From assembly GCA_030247725.1 (NCBI GenBank), contig JAOTRT010000010.1, positions 81,775-145,774 of the forward strand: a stretch of DNA of 64,000 bases, read 5' to 3'. This document shows positions 57,688 through 64,000 of the stretch, piece by piece; within the stretch, counting starts at the first letter, position 1, and each line of letters opens with the position of its first letter. A program made the translations under genes and the position numbers. Origin of the DNA: Candidatus Nitricoxidireducens bremensis. Lineage in GTDB: Bacteria > Pseudomonadota > Gammaproteobacteria > Burkholderiales > Rhodocyclaceae. The notes under the pieces are model-generated. The model saw only the letters and a program-made list of their open reading frames with translations, did not search any database and was not told the origin of the DNA.

Positions 57688-58077
57688 GGAACCAAAGGCA
57701 AACCCTCTGATCCTGTCCCGGGGGCCATAACCTTGCCGTTTGGCAACGTTATGCTTCCAAGCGGGGTTCGGCAAGAATATGCTTCCCGGCCAGGGGGCAT
57801 ACGAAGCGTAGATCCTCGGCGAGCAACTACCAGTTGGTTTCCCAGATGTCGACCACTGGTTAAGCGTTGCCGCTCAGGTTCCAATAGACGCCCGCTCAAA
57901 CTGTCACTGCAACCAGCCGAAGCCGCAAAGCGAATGAATCGGCGGCGAGACCCGCTACTCGCGTCGCAGCCAAGTTGGTTGCCATCCGTACCGCCGAAGT
58001 GTAGCCTGCCCATCGCATTTCAAGCTTTCTGACGTCATACAGCAATACTAACTGCACACTTTTCGGAGTGAAACGCA
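57688..58077. other. Gene-free stretch between tRNA-Val and the dGTPase gene
   Basis: No coding frame with a start, ribosome site and plausible protein was found. The base composition changes here from GC-rich backbone to lower-GC island. A short partly palindromic stretch lies at 57732-57760 (GCCGTTTGGCAACG). The promoter of the dGTPase gene should lie in the AT-richer last 80 bases. Confidence 0.5.
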
Positions 58078-59472
58078 ATGCTTGACTGGAACAAGCTACT
58101 TTGCTCAGCCAGACGAAAAGAGTTGGCAGGCGTTTCAGGTTCCATGGGGACAGCCGCGAGCCGAACGGAAATTGAGCGCGACTACGACCGGATTTTGTTT
58201 GCGACTCCCACGCGAAGGCTTGCCGATAAGACCCAGGTGTTTCCGATGGAGGAGCACGACTCCGTAAGAACGCGGCTGACTCATTCGCACGAGGTTAGCA
58301 ACCTGGCGAGAAGTATTGGCGTTAGGCTGGCGTTTGAATATCCCGAAAGGGTTTTCGGGCGGGACCACGAAGTGCTCAACGTCAAGCGAAATGTTCCACC
58401 GCTTCTGGCCGCGGTGGGCCTAGCGCATGACCTCGGAAATCCGCCCTTCGGACACCAGGGCGAGATCGCGATTCAGCAGTGGTTTCATCAAACGTTCAAG
58501 GACCAGCCAATCGAAGAAGACTTCTCGGAATTCGATGGCAACGCACAGACCTTTCGACTGCTTACGCGCCTGCAGGTCTTAAATGACCAGTTCGGACTGA
58601 ATCTCACCATAGCGACACTCGCTGGGCTTATCAAGTATCCAAGCGTGTTCGGCTCGGGGCAGAAGTTCGGGTTCAAGAAGTATGGAATCTTCAAGAGTGA
58701 AGCGGAGATAATCGATGAAGTTTGGCACCACACGGGGCTGCGGGCTGGCGTCCGCCACCCGTTGGCCTATGTGATGGAAGCCTGTGACGACATAGCTTAC
58801 TCAGTCATAGACGCCGAAGACACCGTCAAGAAGGGATACGCCTCCTTCTATGATCTTATGGATTTCTTGGAGTCGTCGGCAGACGGGGATACAGTAATCA
58901 AGGAAGTAACTGACGCCTCGAAAGCCAAGAACAAAGAGTTCAAGTCGGCAGAGCTGAGCTCGCGTGAGTTGAACGATATATCGATGCAGATGTTCAGGGT
59001 GAAAGCCATCGCCAAGATGGTGGAGGCGGCTACGACCATCTTCGTCCAGAATATCGACAAGATGATGAATGAGGACATCGCGCCCGGCTTTGAACTCATT
59101 AAAAACTCGGAGTGTGGGAGACTGTGCCAAGCGGTAAAGGACTTCGATTTTCGACATGGCTTCCAACACAAGGAGGTGCTCCGGCTCGAGCTCGAAGGAA
59201 ACAACCGAATCAAGAGCATGATGAACATGGTTTGGAGGGCGATCGACAAGGAGGGCAATAAGAACCTGCCGTTTGAGCGCTATGTTTTTGGCGCAATCTC
59301 CGAGAATTACAGGCGCGTCTACCGGACGATGGAGAAATCCCGGTACACGCAGCTCCAACTCTTGTGCGACGTCATCTCAGGAATGACAGAGTCGTATCTA
59401 ATCAAGAAACACGATGAATTTAGGTCTCTCGAAAAAGCCCACGCACAAGCCACGACCAGTCACGTCAATTGA
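58078..59472 (+). CDS. dGTPase / dNTP triphosphohydrolase (HD superfamily), likely phage-defense type
   Basis: This enzyme splits dGTP (or other dNTPs) to the nucleoside and triphosphate. The HD-domain metal ligands are visible: His69 and His71 in RLTHSHEV, His117-Asp118 in AHDLGNPPFGHQGE, and Asp237-Asp238 in ACDDIAY. The family start RTEIERDYDRILFATPTRRLADKTQV is also present. The 464 residues are typical. Some bacterial dGTPases protect against phage by depleting dNTPs. A GGAG site sets the start. It is the first gene of the island and is overlapped by a nucleotidyltransferase gene. Confidence 0.9.
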   Translation: MLDWNKLLCSARRKELAGVSGSMGTAASRTEIERDYDRILFATPTRRLADKTQVFPMEEHDSVRTRLTHSHEVSNLARSIGVRLAFEYPERVFGRDHEVLNVKRNVPPLLAAVGLAHDLGNPPFGHQGEIAIQQWFHQTFKDQPIEEDFSEFDGNAQTFRLLTRLQVLNDQFGLNLTIATLAGLIKYPSVFGSGQKFGFKKYGIFKSEAEIIDEVWHHTGLRAGVRHPLAYVMEACDDIAYSVIDAEDTVKKGYASFYDLMDFLESSADGDTVIKEVTDASKAKNKEFKSAELSSRELNDISMQMFRVKAIAKMVEAATTIFVQNIDKMMNEDIAPGFELIKNSECGRLCQAVKDFDFRHGFQHKEVLRLELEGNNRIKSMMNMVWRAIDKEGNKNLPFERYVFGAISENYRRVYRTMEKSRYTQLQLLCDVISGMTESYLIKKHDEFRSLEKAHAQATTSHVN

Positions 59473-60319
59473 AAGTCTCAGGCGCCGCGTAGAGCGGTTG
59501 CTGTTGTCTGCTCCTAACAAAGCCGGCGATGAAAGCCAGCTGTCGCTGGATCTTCCAGAAACATTCCGGCGCGAAGATTCGATCAGGATTCCGACAACGA
59601 GTATCGGTGATTTCTTGCAGTTCCTCACCGACGCCTTGCCTGATGGCGATCTCTACCTGTTCGGGGGAGTGCTTCGCGATCTCGCCTTACTGGGAGGGAA
59701 AAGCTTTAACTCGGACATCGATCTGGTTGTAGAGGGCGACTGGCAAAGTTGTACCAAGTACCTTGATCACCTCGGAGCACGAAGAAATAAGTTCGGCGGT
59801 TATCGACTGGAGGTGGCAGGATGGGATGTCGATATATGGAACGCACGGGAAACCTGGGCAATCAAGCAAGGCCTAGTGCCGTACAGAGGTATTGCTTCTC
59901 TAACAGAAACCACCGTTCTGAATTGGGACGCCGTCCTCATGAACTGGCGGACGCGTGCGCTTATTTTTAGGGACCGCTACCTGGACGAAATTCAGTCACG
60001 TACGTTAGACATAGTGCTTGAGCAGAACCCCGATCCGACCGGAATGGCTGTGCGCGTCTTCCGGCACCTTTGCCTAAAGGACGCCAAGTCAGTAACGCCG
60101 AGAGCGTTGGTATACCTAGCTAACTGCACCGAAATCTACAGCCTTGCCGAACTTTCGGCGAGAGAGGTTCGAAGCTATAGCACGTCGGTCATTGAGCCCC
60201 CGATGTATCGCTTCTTTCAATACATCAAGGCCAATGAAAGCTTACCCATGAATGAGCGCATTGCCGCGGCTACCGAGACTACCAAAAAAGAGCTTGGCGA
60301 GATTCCTTTGTTGGCCTGA
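59414..60319 (+). CDS. Nucleotidyltransferase-fold protein (poly(A) polymerase head type)
   Basis: The 301 residues contain the pol-beta-type nucleotidyltransferase core. LFGGVLRDLALLGG is followed by the metal pair in NSDIDLVVEGD (Asp101, Asp103) and a third acid in WDVDIWNAR (Asp138 or Asp140). The rest is helical without a recognised RNA-binding domain. It starts inside the dGTPase gene with a 59-base overlap and no good ribosome site, so its translation is probably coupled to the dGTPase. The target of the nucleotide transfer is unknown. Confidence 0.8.
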   Translation: MNLGLSKKPTHKPRPVTSIESLRRRVERLLLSAPNKAGDESQLSLDLPETFRREDSIRIPTTSIGDFLQFLTDALPDGDLYLFGGVLRDLALLGGKSFNSDIDLVVEGDWQSCTKYLDHLGARRNKFGGYRLEVAGWDVDIWNARETWAIKQGLVPYRGIASLTETTVLNWDAVLMNWRTRALIFRDRYLDEIQSRTLDIVLEQNPDPTGMAVRVFRHLCLKDAKSVTPRALVYLANCTEIYSLAELSAREVRSYSTSVIEPPMYRFFQYIKANESLPMNERIAAATETTKKELGEIPLLA

Positions 60320-60680
60320 TAGTGCGGGAGCTGGCGTTCGTTGATCGACGTTCCGGCGATTGAAGACCGAGCCCGCTGCTCTCGACCGCGACTCGCCGAC
60401 GCATCCCCGCTTCAGCCTTCATCCCGAGGCCCGAGCCCCCGGAATAGTCCGCCGTACCGCAATTTACGGTTCGGCTGCTCCTCGGCCTTTGCCGACGTTC
60501 AGGACTAGGCAACGTGATGCGGGCTTTCGCTACCCCACTTGGCGAACTGGGTACGGTTAGCACGGGATAACCGCCGGGGGGACGGAGCTTTCCATGCTTG
60601 GCGCCATGACTGAATGACCAGCCCTGACTAAGCAGTTGCCGAATAAGTGAGTTGAACTCCTTGCACGAACAATACTTCAC
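60279..60680 (-). CDS. HicA-like toxin-fold protein, possibly decayed
   Basis: The N-terminal 50 residues resemble HicA-type mRNA interferases: a helix (FNSLIRQLLSQGWSF), a His-bearing loop (HGAKHGKLRPPGG) and a strand ending in PVLTVPSSPS. After that the similarity stops and an Arg/Ser-rich tail of 80 residues follows, overlapping the end of the nucleotidyltransferase gene by 41 bases. HicA is normally 60-90 residues, so the tail may come from a frameshift. The start is a GTG with an AAGGA site. No HicB-like partner is adjacent. Confidence 0.45.
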   Translation of the reverse strand: MKYCSCKEFNSLIRQLLSQGWSFSHGAKHGKLRPPGGYPVLTVPSSPSGVAKARITLPSPERRQRPRSSRTVNCGTADYSGGSGLGMKAEAGMRRRVAVESSGLGLQSPERRSTNASSRTIRPTKESRQALFW

Positions 60681-60711
60681 GATTGGTCCTTCACGAAACT
60701 GCAGCGGTCAC

Positions 60712-60746
60712 AAAAGCGGAAGGCGGACCTAAGGACCGCCTTCCGC
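60712..60746 (-). terminator. Intrinsic terminator after the 27-residue gene
   Basis: Arms GCGGAAGGCGG (60716-60726) and CCGCCTTCCGC (60736-60746) pair perfectly, and two more GC pairs lie inside past an A-A mismatch. On the minus strand a TTTTGTG tract follows. It stands 8 bases after the stop of the tiny gene, which supports that gene as a real transcription unit. Confidence 0.85.
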
Positions 60747-60753
60747 GCCTGAC

Positions 60754-60837
60754 TTACTTACGCGGCGGGTTGTTGCTGCGGCCCCCTCCAGACGGGTTAC
60801 CGGTCTTGCTGGGGCCGTTTTCGAGTTGTGCGTACAT
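60754..60837 (-). CDS. Tiny 27-residue protein, Gly/Pro/Asn-rich
   Basis: An AAGGAGCAACACC context gives a strong ribosome site seven bases from the ATG at 60837. The product has a short N-terminus (MYAQLEN) and then GPSKTGNPSGGGRSNNPPR. It is followed at once by a strong terminator. It lies 130 bases downstream of the XRE regulator gene on the same strand and may be co-transcribed with it. The function is unknown; it is too short for a fold and could be a signal, toxin or antitoxin peptide. Confidence 0.6.
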   Translation of the reverse strand: MYAQLENGPSKTGNPSGGGRSNNPPRK

Positions 60838-60967
60838 GGTGTTGCTCCTTGTGGTGCCCCGGAATAAGAGCGTGCGCGGGCCCGAGGCTTACCTCGCGTA
60901 CGTTTGTTGAAATCGATTTGGTGCAACGAGCCGAGCAGCTCGCGGCGGAGCCGCCGCTAAGGGGCTG

Positions 60968-62341
60968 TCACCCTTCGGTCACATATGGCTCGAACGTTCG
61001 GCACGGGTCGTCGGAAGTCCAGCGCGTGTCGTTAGGGTCGTCCAGCATCTTGGTGAGATCCTGCTGAAGACGTTCGATGTCCTTTTCCCGCCAAGGGACA
61101 GACGCAAACTCGTGGTTCGCAACCTCTTCTACGAGGTCGATGCTGTACTTGATACCGTGATGGCAATCTAGGATGGGGCGCTTTCTGGCGCGGTACTCAT
61201 CCAGGTCGATGACCACCCGCCGGGCACCCCGGCTAACCCGCCAGCACTGCCGCGGATGTTCTGCGAAGAATGGGGCAAGTGCGCGTTTTAGGTCGCCGAT
61301 AAGCCAATTCTGTACGAGAGCGTGGGTAGAGCTTTCCCGGCTGAAGGACTCAAAAGTCTGGGCATGCAATTCGTCCAGATTGCCGGAAATGACCATCCGC
61401 CCCGTTGGACGATATGTGCTGCGCTCGTATTCCGTCACCAGCAGCCGAAGGTGGCGGACGTCACCGGCTGGCGATTGATGTCCGTCGAAATCTGTCACGA
61501 AATTCGCTACCGAATACGCCCAATTTTTAAAGGCATGCTCGAACAGGAACCGGTCACGCCATGTAGCCTTTACCCAGCTGATTCCTGTACCGTCAGTGGG
61601 TGCGCAACGAACGAAATCAATTCGGATAACATCTTTTGGGTCCCAACCTCGTTCAAGTTCGACCCTGAACCATGGCTCGTCGCGGAACATACGTATCGAT
61701 CCATCGCTTCCGCGCCAATGCAGCTTTTCTCCAATTTCCGTCGCTTCCCATACCACCTCGGTGGCTCCGTGAACCAACTTAGTGCGATGGATGCCCCGAC
61801 CGTTTACGATGACCAACCAGTATCCTTCTACGTTGGCTGGCTTTAAAAGCTCCGACTCCGGAAGGCCTGTTAGCTCGGCAAGCTCCGCCAGTTCGGCAGG
61901 ATTGCGCCCTAGTTGCGCAGCTTCGATCTGTCGGCCAATATCCTCTGCGAGCCACGAGATCGATTCGGCGGATGGTTCCCCTTTATCCGCAACCTGATGG
62001 AGGGCTCGAACAAGGGCTTCGTTGGCGCCGTTCGAAAACCGTTCCTGCAGGAGCGCGGAGATCCTGGCGAGGTAAACCACCGGTTCTGGAACACCTTTGC
62101 CTTGGAGCACTTCGACAGTAACTCCGAAAATCCCAGCGAGGGCTTCGGCGCGCTGCCTACTGGTTCTCCCAGTGCGTTCGACGCGCTGATAGTCACTGGT
62201 GAGCGTGGCATCCGTGGATGGGTGGTTCTGCTTTCCAAGCTTTTTGTGAAGCTCCTTGGCGACGGTCAATAGCGTCTTTCCAGATTCGTCGCGAAGATCG
62301 CGCAACCGCTTCCCGTCGATGGTAAATGTCGGCCTACCCAT
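60968..62341 (-). CDS. XRE-type helix-turn-helix regulator with long C-terminal domain
   Basis: The 457-residue protein has an N-terminal helix-turn-helix of the XRE/Cro type (DGKRLRDLRDESGKTLLTVA, then DYQRVERTGRTSRQRAEALA, residues about 8-70). A second helical part follows (about 90-170). The large C-terminal part contains YWLVIVNGRGIHRTKLVHG and FKNWAYSVANFVTDF and has no recognised domain. A GGAGG site precedes the ATG at 62341. Its size suggests a ligand- or RNA-sensing regulator of the island genes; this is inferred from place. Confidence 0.75.
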   Translation of the reverse strand: MGRPTFTIDGKRLRDLRDESGKTLLTVAKELHKKLGKQNHPSTDATLTSDYQRVERTGRTSRQRAEALAGIFGVTVEVLQGKGVPEPVVYLARISALLQERFSNGANEALVRALHQVADKGEPSAESISWLAEDIGRQIEAAQLGRNPAELAELAELTGLPESELLKPANVEGYWLVIVNGRGIHRTKLVHGATEVVWEATEIGEKLHWRGSDGSIRMFRDEPWFRVELERGWDPKDVIRIDFVRCAPTDGTGISWVKATWRDRFLFEHAFKNWAYSVANFVTDFDGHQSPAGDVRHLRLLVTEYERSTYRPTGRMVISGNLDELHAQTFESFSRESSTHALVQNWLIGDLKRALAPFFAEHPRQCWRVSRGARRVVIDLDEYRARKRPILDCHHGIKYSIDLVEEVANHEFASVPWREKDIERLQQDLTKMLDDPNDTRWTSDDPCRTFEPYVTEG

Positions 62342-62457
62342 GATCCCTCCGTTTCCGTAGGACGCATGATGCCGAAGTGAATATCTGCTGTATATAGCGC
62401 TTAAATACAGCATTTACTGGTTCATCTGCAGCTACACGAGGGCCGTGCAAAAGGGAG

Positions 62458-62640
62458 CCGAAGATAATGACCGCGGCGACGTCGGAATCGACAGCGCCGC
62501 CGGAGCGCTTGTAGCGGAACCTGTCTTCGCCATAACAGTTGGCATCGTGACATGGCGGAAGCTGCCGTCAGAATTGGCGGCGACTTGACCATGAGCCGGG
62601 CCAACGATGATGGCGGGAACTAAGCCAGGCTGGCTTTCAT
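62458..62640 (-). pseudogene. Frameshifted remnant of a cadherin-like / tandem-95 repeat protein
   Basis: Read on the minus strand, one frame gives LVPAIIVGPAHGQVAANSDG and then SFRHV. After a single-base shift the next frame continues with ANCYGEDRFRYKRSGGAVDS and then DVAAV. Joined, these form one repeat of the bacterial cadherin-like (VCBS/tandem-95) type found in large surface proteins. There is no start, signal or further repeat, so this is a fossil fragment, here wedged between the regulator and tniQ genes. Confidence 0.65.
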
Positions 62641-63878
62641 CGGTTCTGCATGCCATTTAACGCCTTTCGCAGATGTGGCCGAGAAATCGTCAGTCCTTTT
62701 TCGCGCAAGAGTTGGTCAACTTTCCGACGGGAGAGCACACCTCCATTAAGACGTGTCGCGGCGACAATGTCATCAAGCACCGCGACCTCCTTGCGTTGGC
62801 GCAATGAAGATCGTTCGCGCGCGGCCTTACGGCTTTGACCAGATAATGCCTTGCACAAGACGGGGAACCAGTACCGAAGACAAGTTCTGCTTACGCCAAG
62901 GCTCTTAGCGAGTTCGCTCACACATCTGGGACTGCCGGATGCCAATTCCGCCTCTATTGATTGCTTCCAAGCCTGGCGGCGCGCAAAAGGCGGTCGCGGG
63001 CATGGTTCCCGGTCCAGTAGCCTTGCACTGGGAGCGTGACGATATGCGGAACCACTCTCCGCAGGGCACTCCGCAAACATCTCCGTTGGAAGGACTTGTA
63101 GTCCGTGGCAAAGGGCGAGGAACTGAACCATACTCGGACGTTGCTGCTTATTGATCCAGCCGCTAACGGCAAAATCACCCAAGCCGACGGCCCTGCAGAA
63201 CGCGGTTCGATTGCCACCGGTATGCTTGGCGATTTGCTCCACCAGAAACCGTTGGAAGACGTCCAAACTCAGGTCCGCCGATTGGCTGCCAAAGGCAATC
63301 ATGTCGGCAATCGACCTTGCGACCCATACGTGGGGAGCTGACACGTCTTGTGCGCCAGCTGCGTGCCCGAGCCAAGATTGGCAATACCGGCAGTACCCAG
63401 GATCTGGATACGATGGCAGAAAGTCCTGCTTGGCGGTGCAAACATGACATCGATCCTCCAACCGAACGCCGTGAGTTACGCAAACCTGATAGAGCTCCAG
63501 CGCCCAAGCCAGCGGTATAGGCGTACCTTGAATCCCTTGTCCGTCTTCGTACAGACAGATCGGACACCACCGTGGACGCCGTGCGAGCAGGCCCTGACCG
63601 TTGTGAGGGAACAATCCCTTCCATGGAAGCATAGTTAGCTGTCGGAGTTCGGGACGGAGCGTGAGTGCGCCAAACACATCGGTGAACGTCTCCGCGTAGG
63701 AACTGAGGCCGTTGATCGTTCCAGACAAGGTTTGGAAGAACGCCTTCGTTGCAATCTGCGCAATGCGGGGGGTATGTTCGGCTAGGACGTACTTCACCAG
63801 CAGACGTGGATTTACTCCATGGGCGTGGCTGACCCGGACTAGGTATGAAAGCAGGCTCTCCTGATGGGCTGTACCTAG
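62637..63878 (-). pseudogene. tniQ: tniQ transposition gene interrupted by an IS5-family element
   Basis: The product is a TniQ-family target-selection protein of Tn7/Tn5053-like transposons. The visible part starts LGTAHQESLLSYLVRVSHAH. It holds the zinc motif (CPICLYEDGQG, then CVTHGVRLEDRCHVC, then CRYC) and C-terminal helix-turn-helix parts. The frame has no start codon before CTAG at 63875-63878, where the left end of an IS begins. The 5' end of the gene should lie beyond the IS. A GTG at 63797 would lose the conserved N-terminus. Confidence 0.82.
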
Positions 63879-64000
63879 GGAAGGTCTGAATAAGGTGTGA
63901 ACGATTTCATCGGAGTCATGTCAGACGAACGACCTCGCACACACGGATGAAAACGATGAAACAACTGACGCTCTCGGCAGGTGGCTTTGACCGGTACAAC
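63879..64000 (+). mobile_element. Left end of an IS5-family insertion sequence
   Basis: The sequence GGAAGGTCTGAATAAGG directly after CTAG matches the terminal inverted repeat type of IS5 (GGAAGGTGCGAATAAG), and CTAG fits the YTAR target duplicated by that family. A transposase start follows 77 bases inward. The right end lies outside the window. Confidence 0.82.
63956..64000 (+). CDS. IS5-family transposase, first 15 codons only
   Basis: The visible N-terminus, MKQLTLSAGGFDRYN, resembles the usual beginning of IS5-group transposases. An in-frame ATG three codons upstream (63947) is an alternative start. The catalytic DDE domain lies outside the window. Confidence 0.75.
   Translation, partial: MKQLTLSAGGFDRYN

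Noticed and set aside
57613..58077. tRNA-Val 3' end as an integration site with a downstream direct repeat, or attC-like sites in the gap
   Set aside because: No second copy of the tRNA end and no integrase gene were seen in the window. The palindromic bits in the gap do not meet the attC consensus.

Overview
The window is high-GC DNA from a betaproteobacterium, most likely a member of the Rhodocyclales or a relative. Evidence for this: a petABC cytochrome bc1 operon followed by sspA-sspB, a dnaX-ybaB-recR cluster, a comEC/alpha-beta hydrolase pair, recJ preceded by a COG4255 gene, prfB with its programmed frameshift followed by lysS, and a selenocysteine formate dehydrogenase with its own Sec machinery. 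Most of the sequence is ordinary chromosomal backbone. Three stretches look accessory.

Layout. 1-4.6 kb: end of a class III cyclase, then sspB, sspA, petC, petB and petA on the minus strand. 4.7-9.1 kb: a class III CoA-transferase, a ribbon-helix-helix/ParE toxin-antitoxin pair and a one-gene GmrSD-like (DUF262/DUF1524) restriction protein. 9.1-16.4 kb: recR, ybaB, dnaX, a Spy-like periplasmic protein, the 4.5S RNA gene, an alpha/beta hydrolase, comEC and a DUF2062 gene. 16.4-28.8 kb: a chemoreceptor, lolD and lolC/E, the COG4255-recJ pair, a PAS-GGDEF-EAL protein, prfC, a lipoprotein and a hemerythrin.

28.8-47.7 kb is a formate/selenium region. A histidine kinase and a sigma54 response regulator are transcribed away from a formate dehydrogenase operon (fdnGHI-type alpha, beta and gamma genes, then fdhE). 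Between them lie a near-consensus -24/-12 promoter and a palindromic upstream site. The alpha subunit has an in-frame UGA at codon 196, followed by a SECIS hairpin that keeps the SelB-contact bases. selA, selB and selC (tRNA-Sec) supply the decoding machinery. Three exported redox/transglutaminase genes of unknown role sit between selA and selB. They are separated from selA by a lower-GC patch with an unknown gene, an orphan antitoxin and two copies of a hairpin element.

47.7-57.7 kb: a soluble chemoreceptor-like protein, a small operon of a 62-residue protein, a GcvH-like lipoyl protein and a DsrE-like protein, then prfB, lysS, mnmC, a glycine-zipper protein, an M48-like lipoprotein with an altered metal motif, gltX and tRNA-Val.

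57.7-64 kb, right after tRNA-Val, is an island of lower GC. It carries a dGTPase overlapped by a nucleotidyltransferase-fold gene, a HicA-like gene, a 27-residue gene with its own terminator, a long XRE-type regulator, the frameshifted remnant of a cadherin-like repeat protein, and a tniQ gene cut by an IS5-family element at the window edge. The dGTPase/nucleotidyltransferase pair with the long regulator is the best candidate here for an undescribed (probably anti-phage) system.
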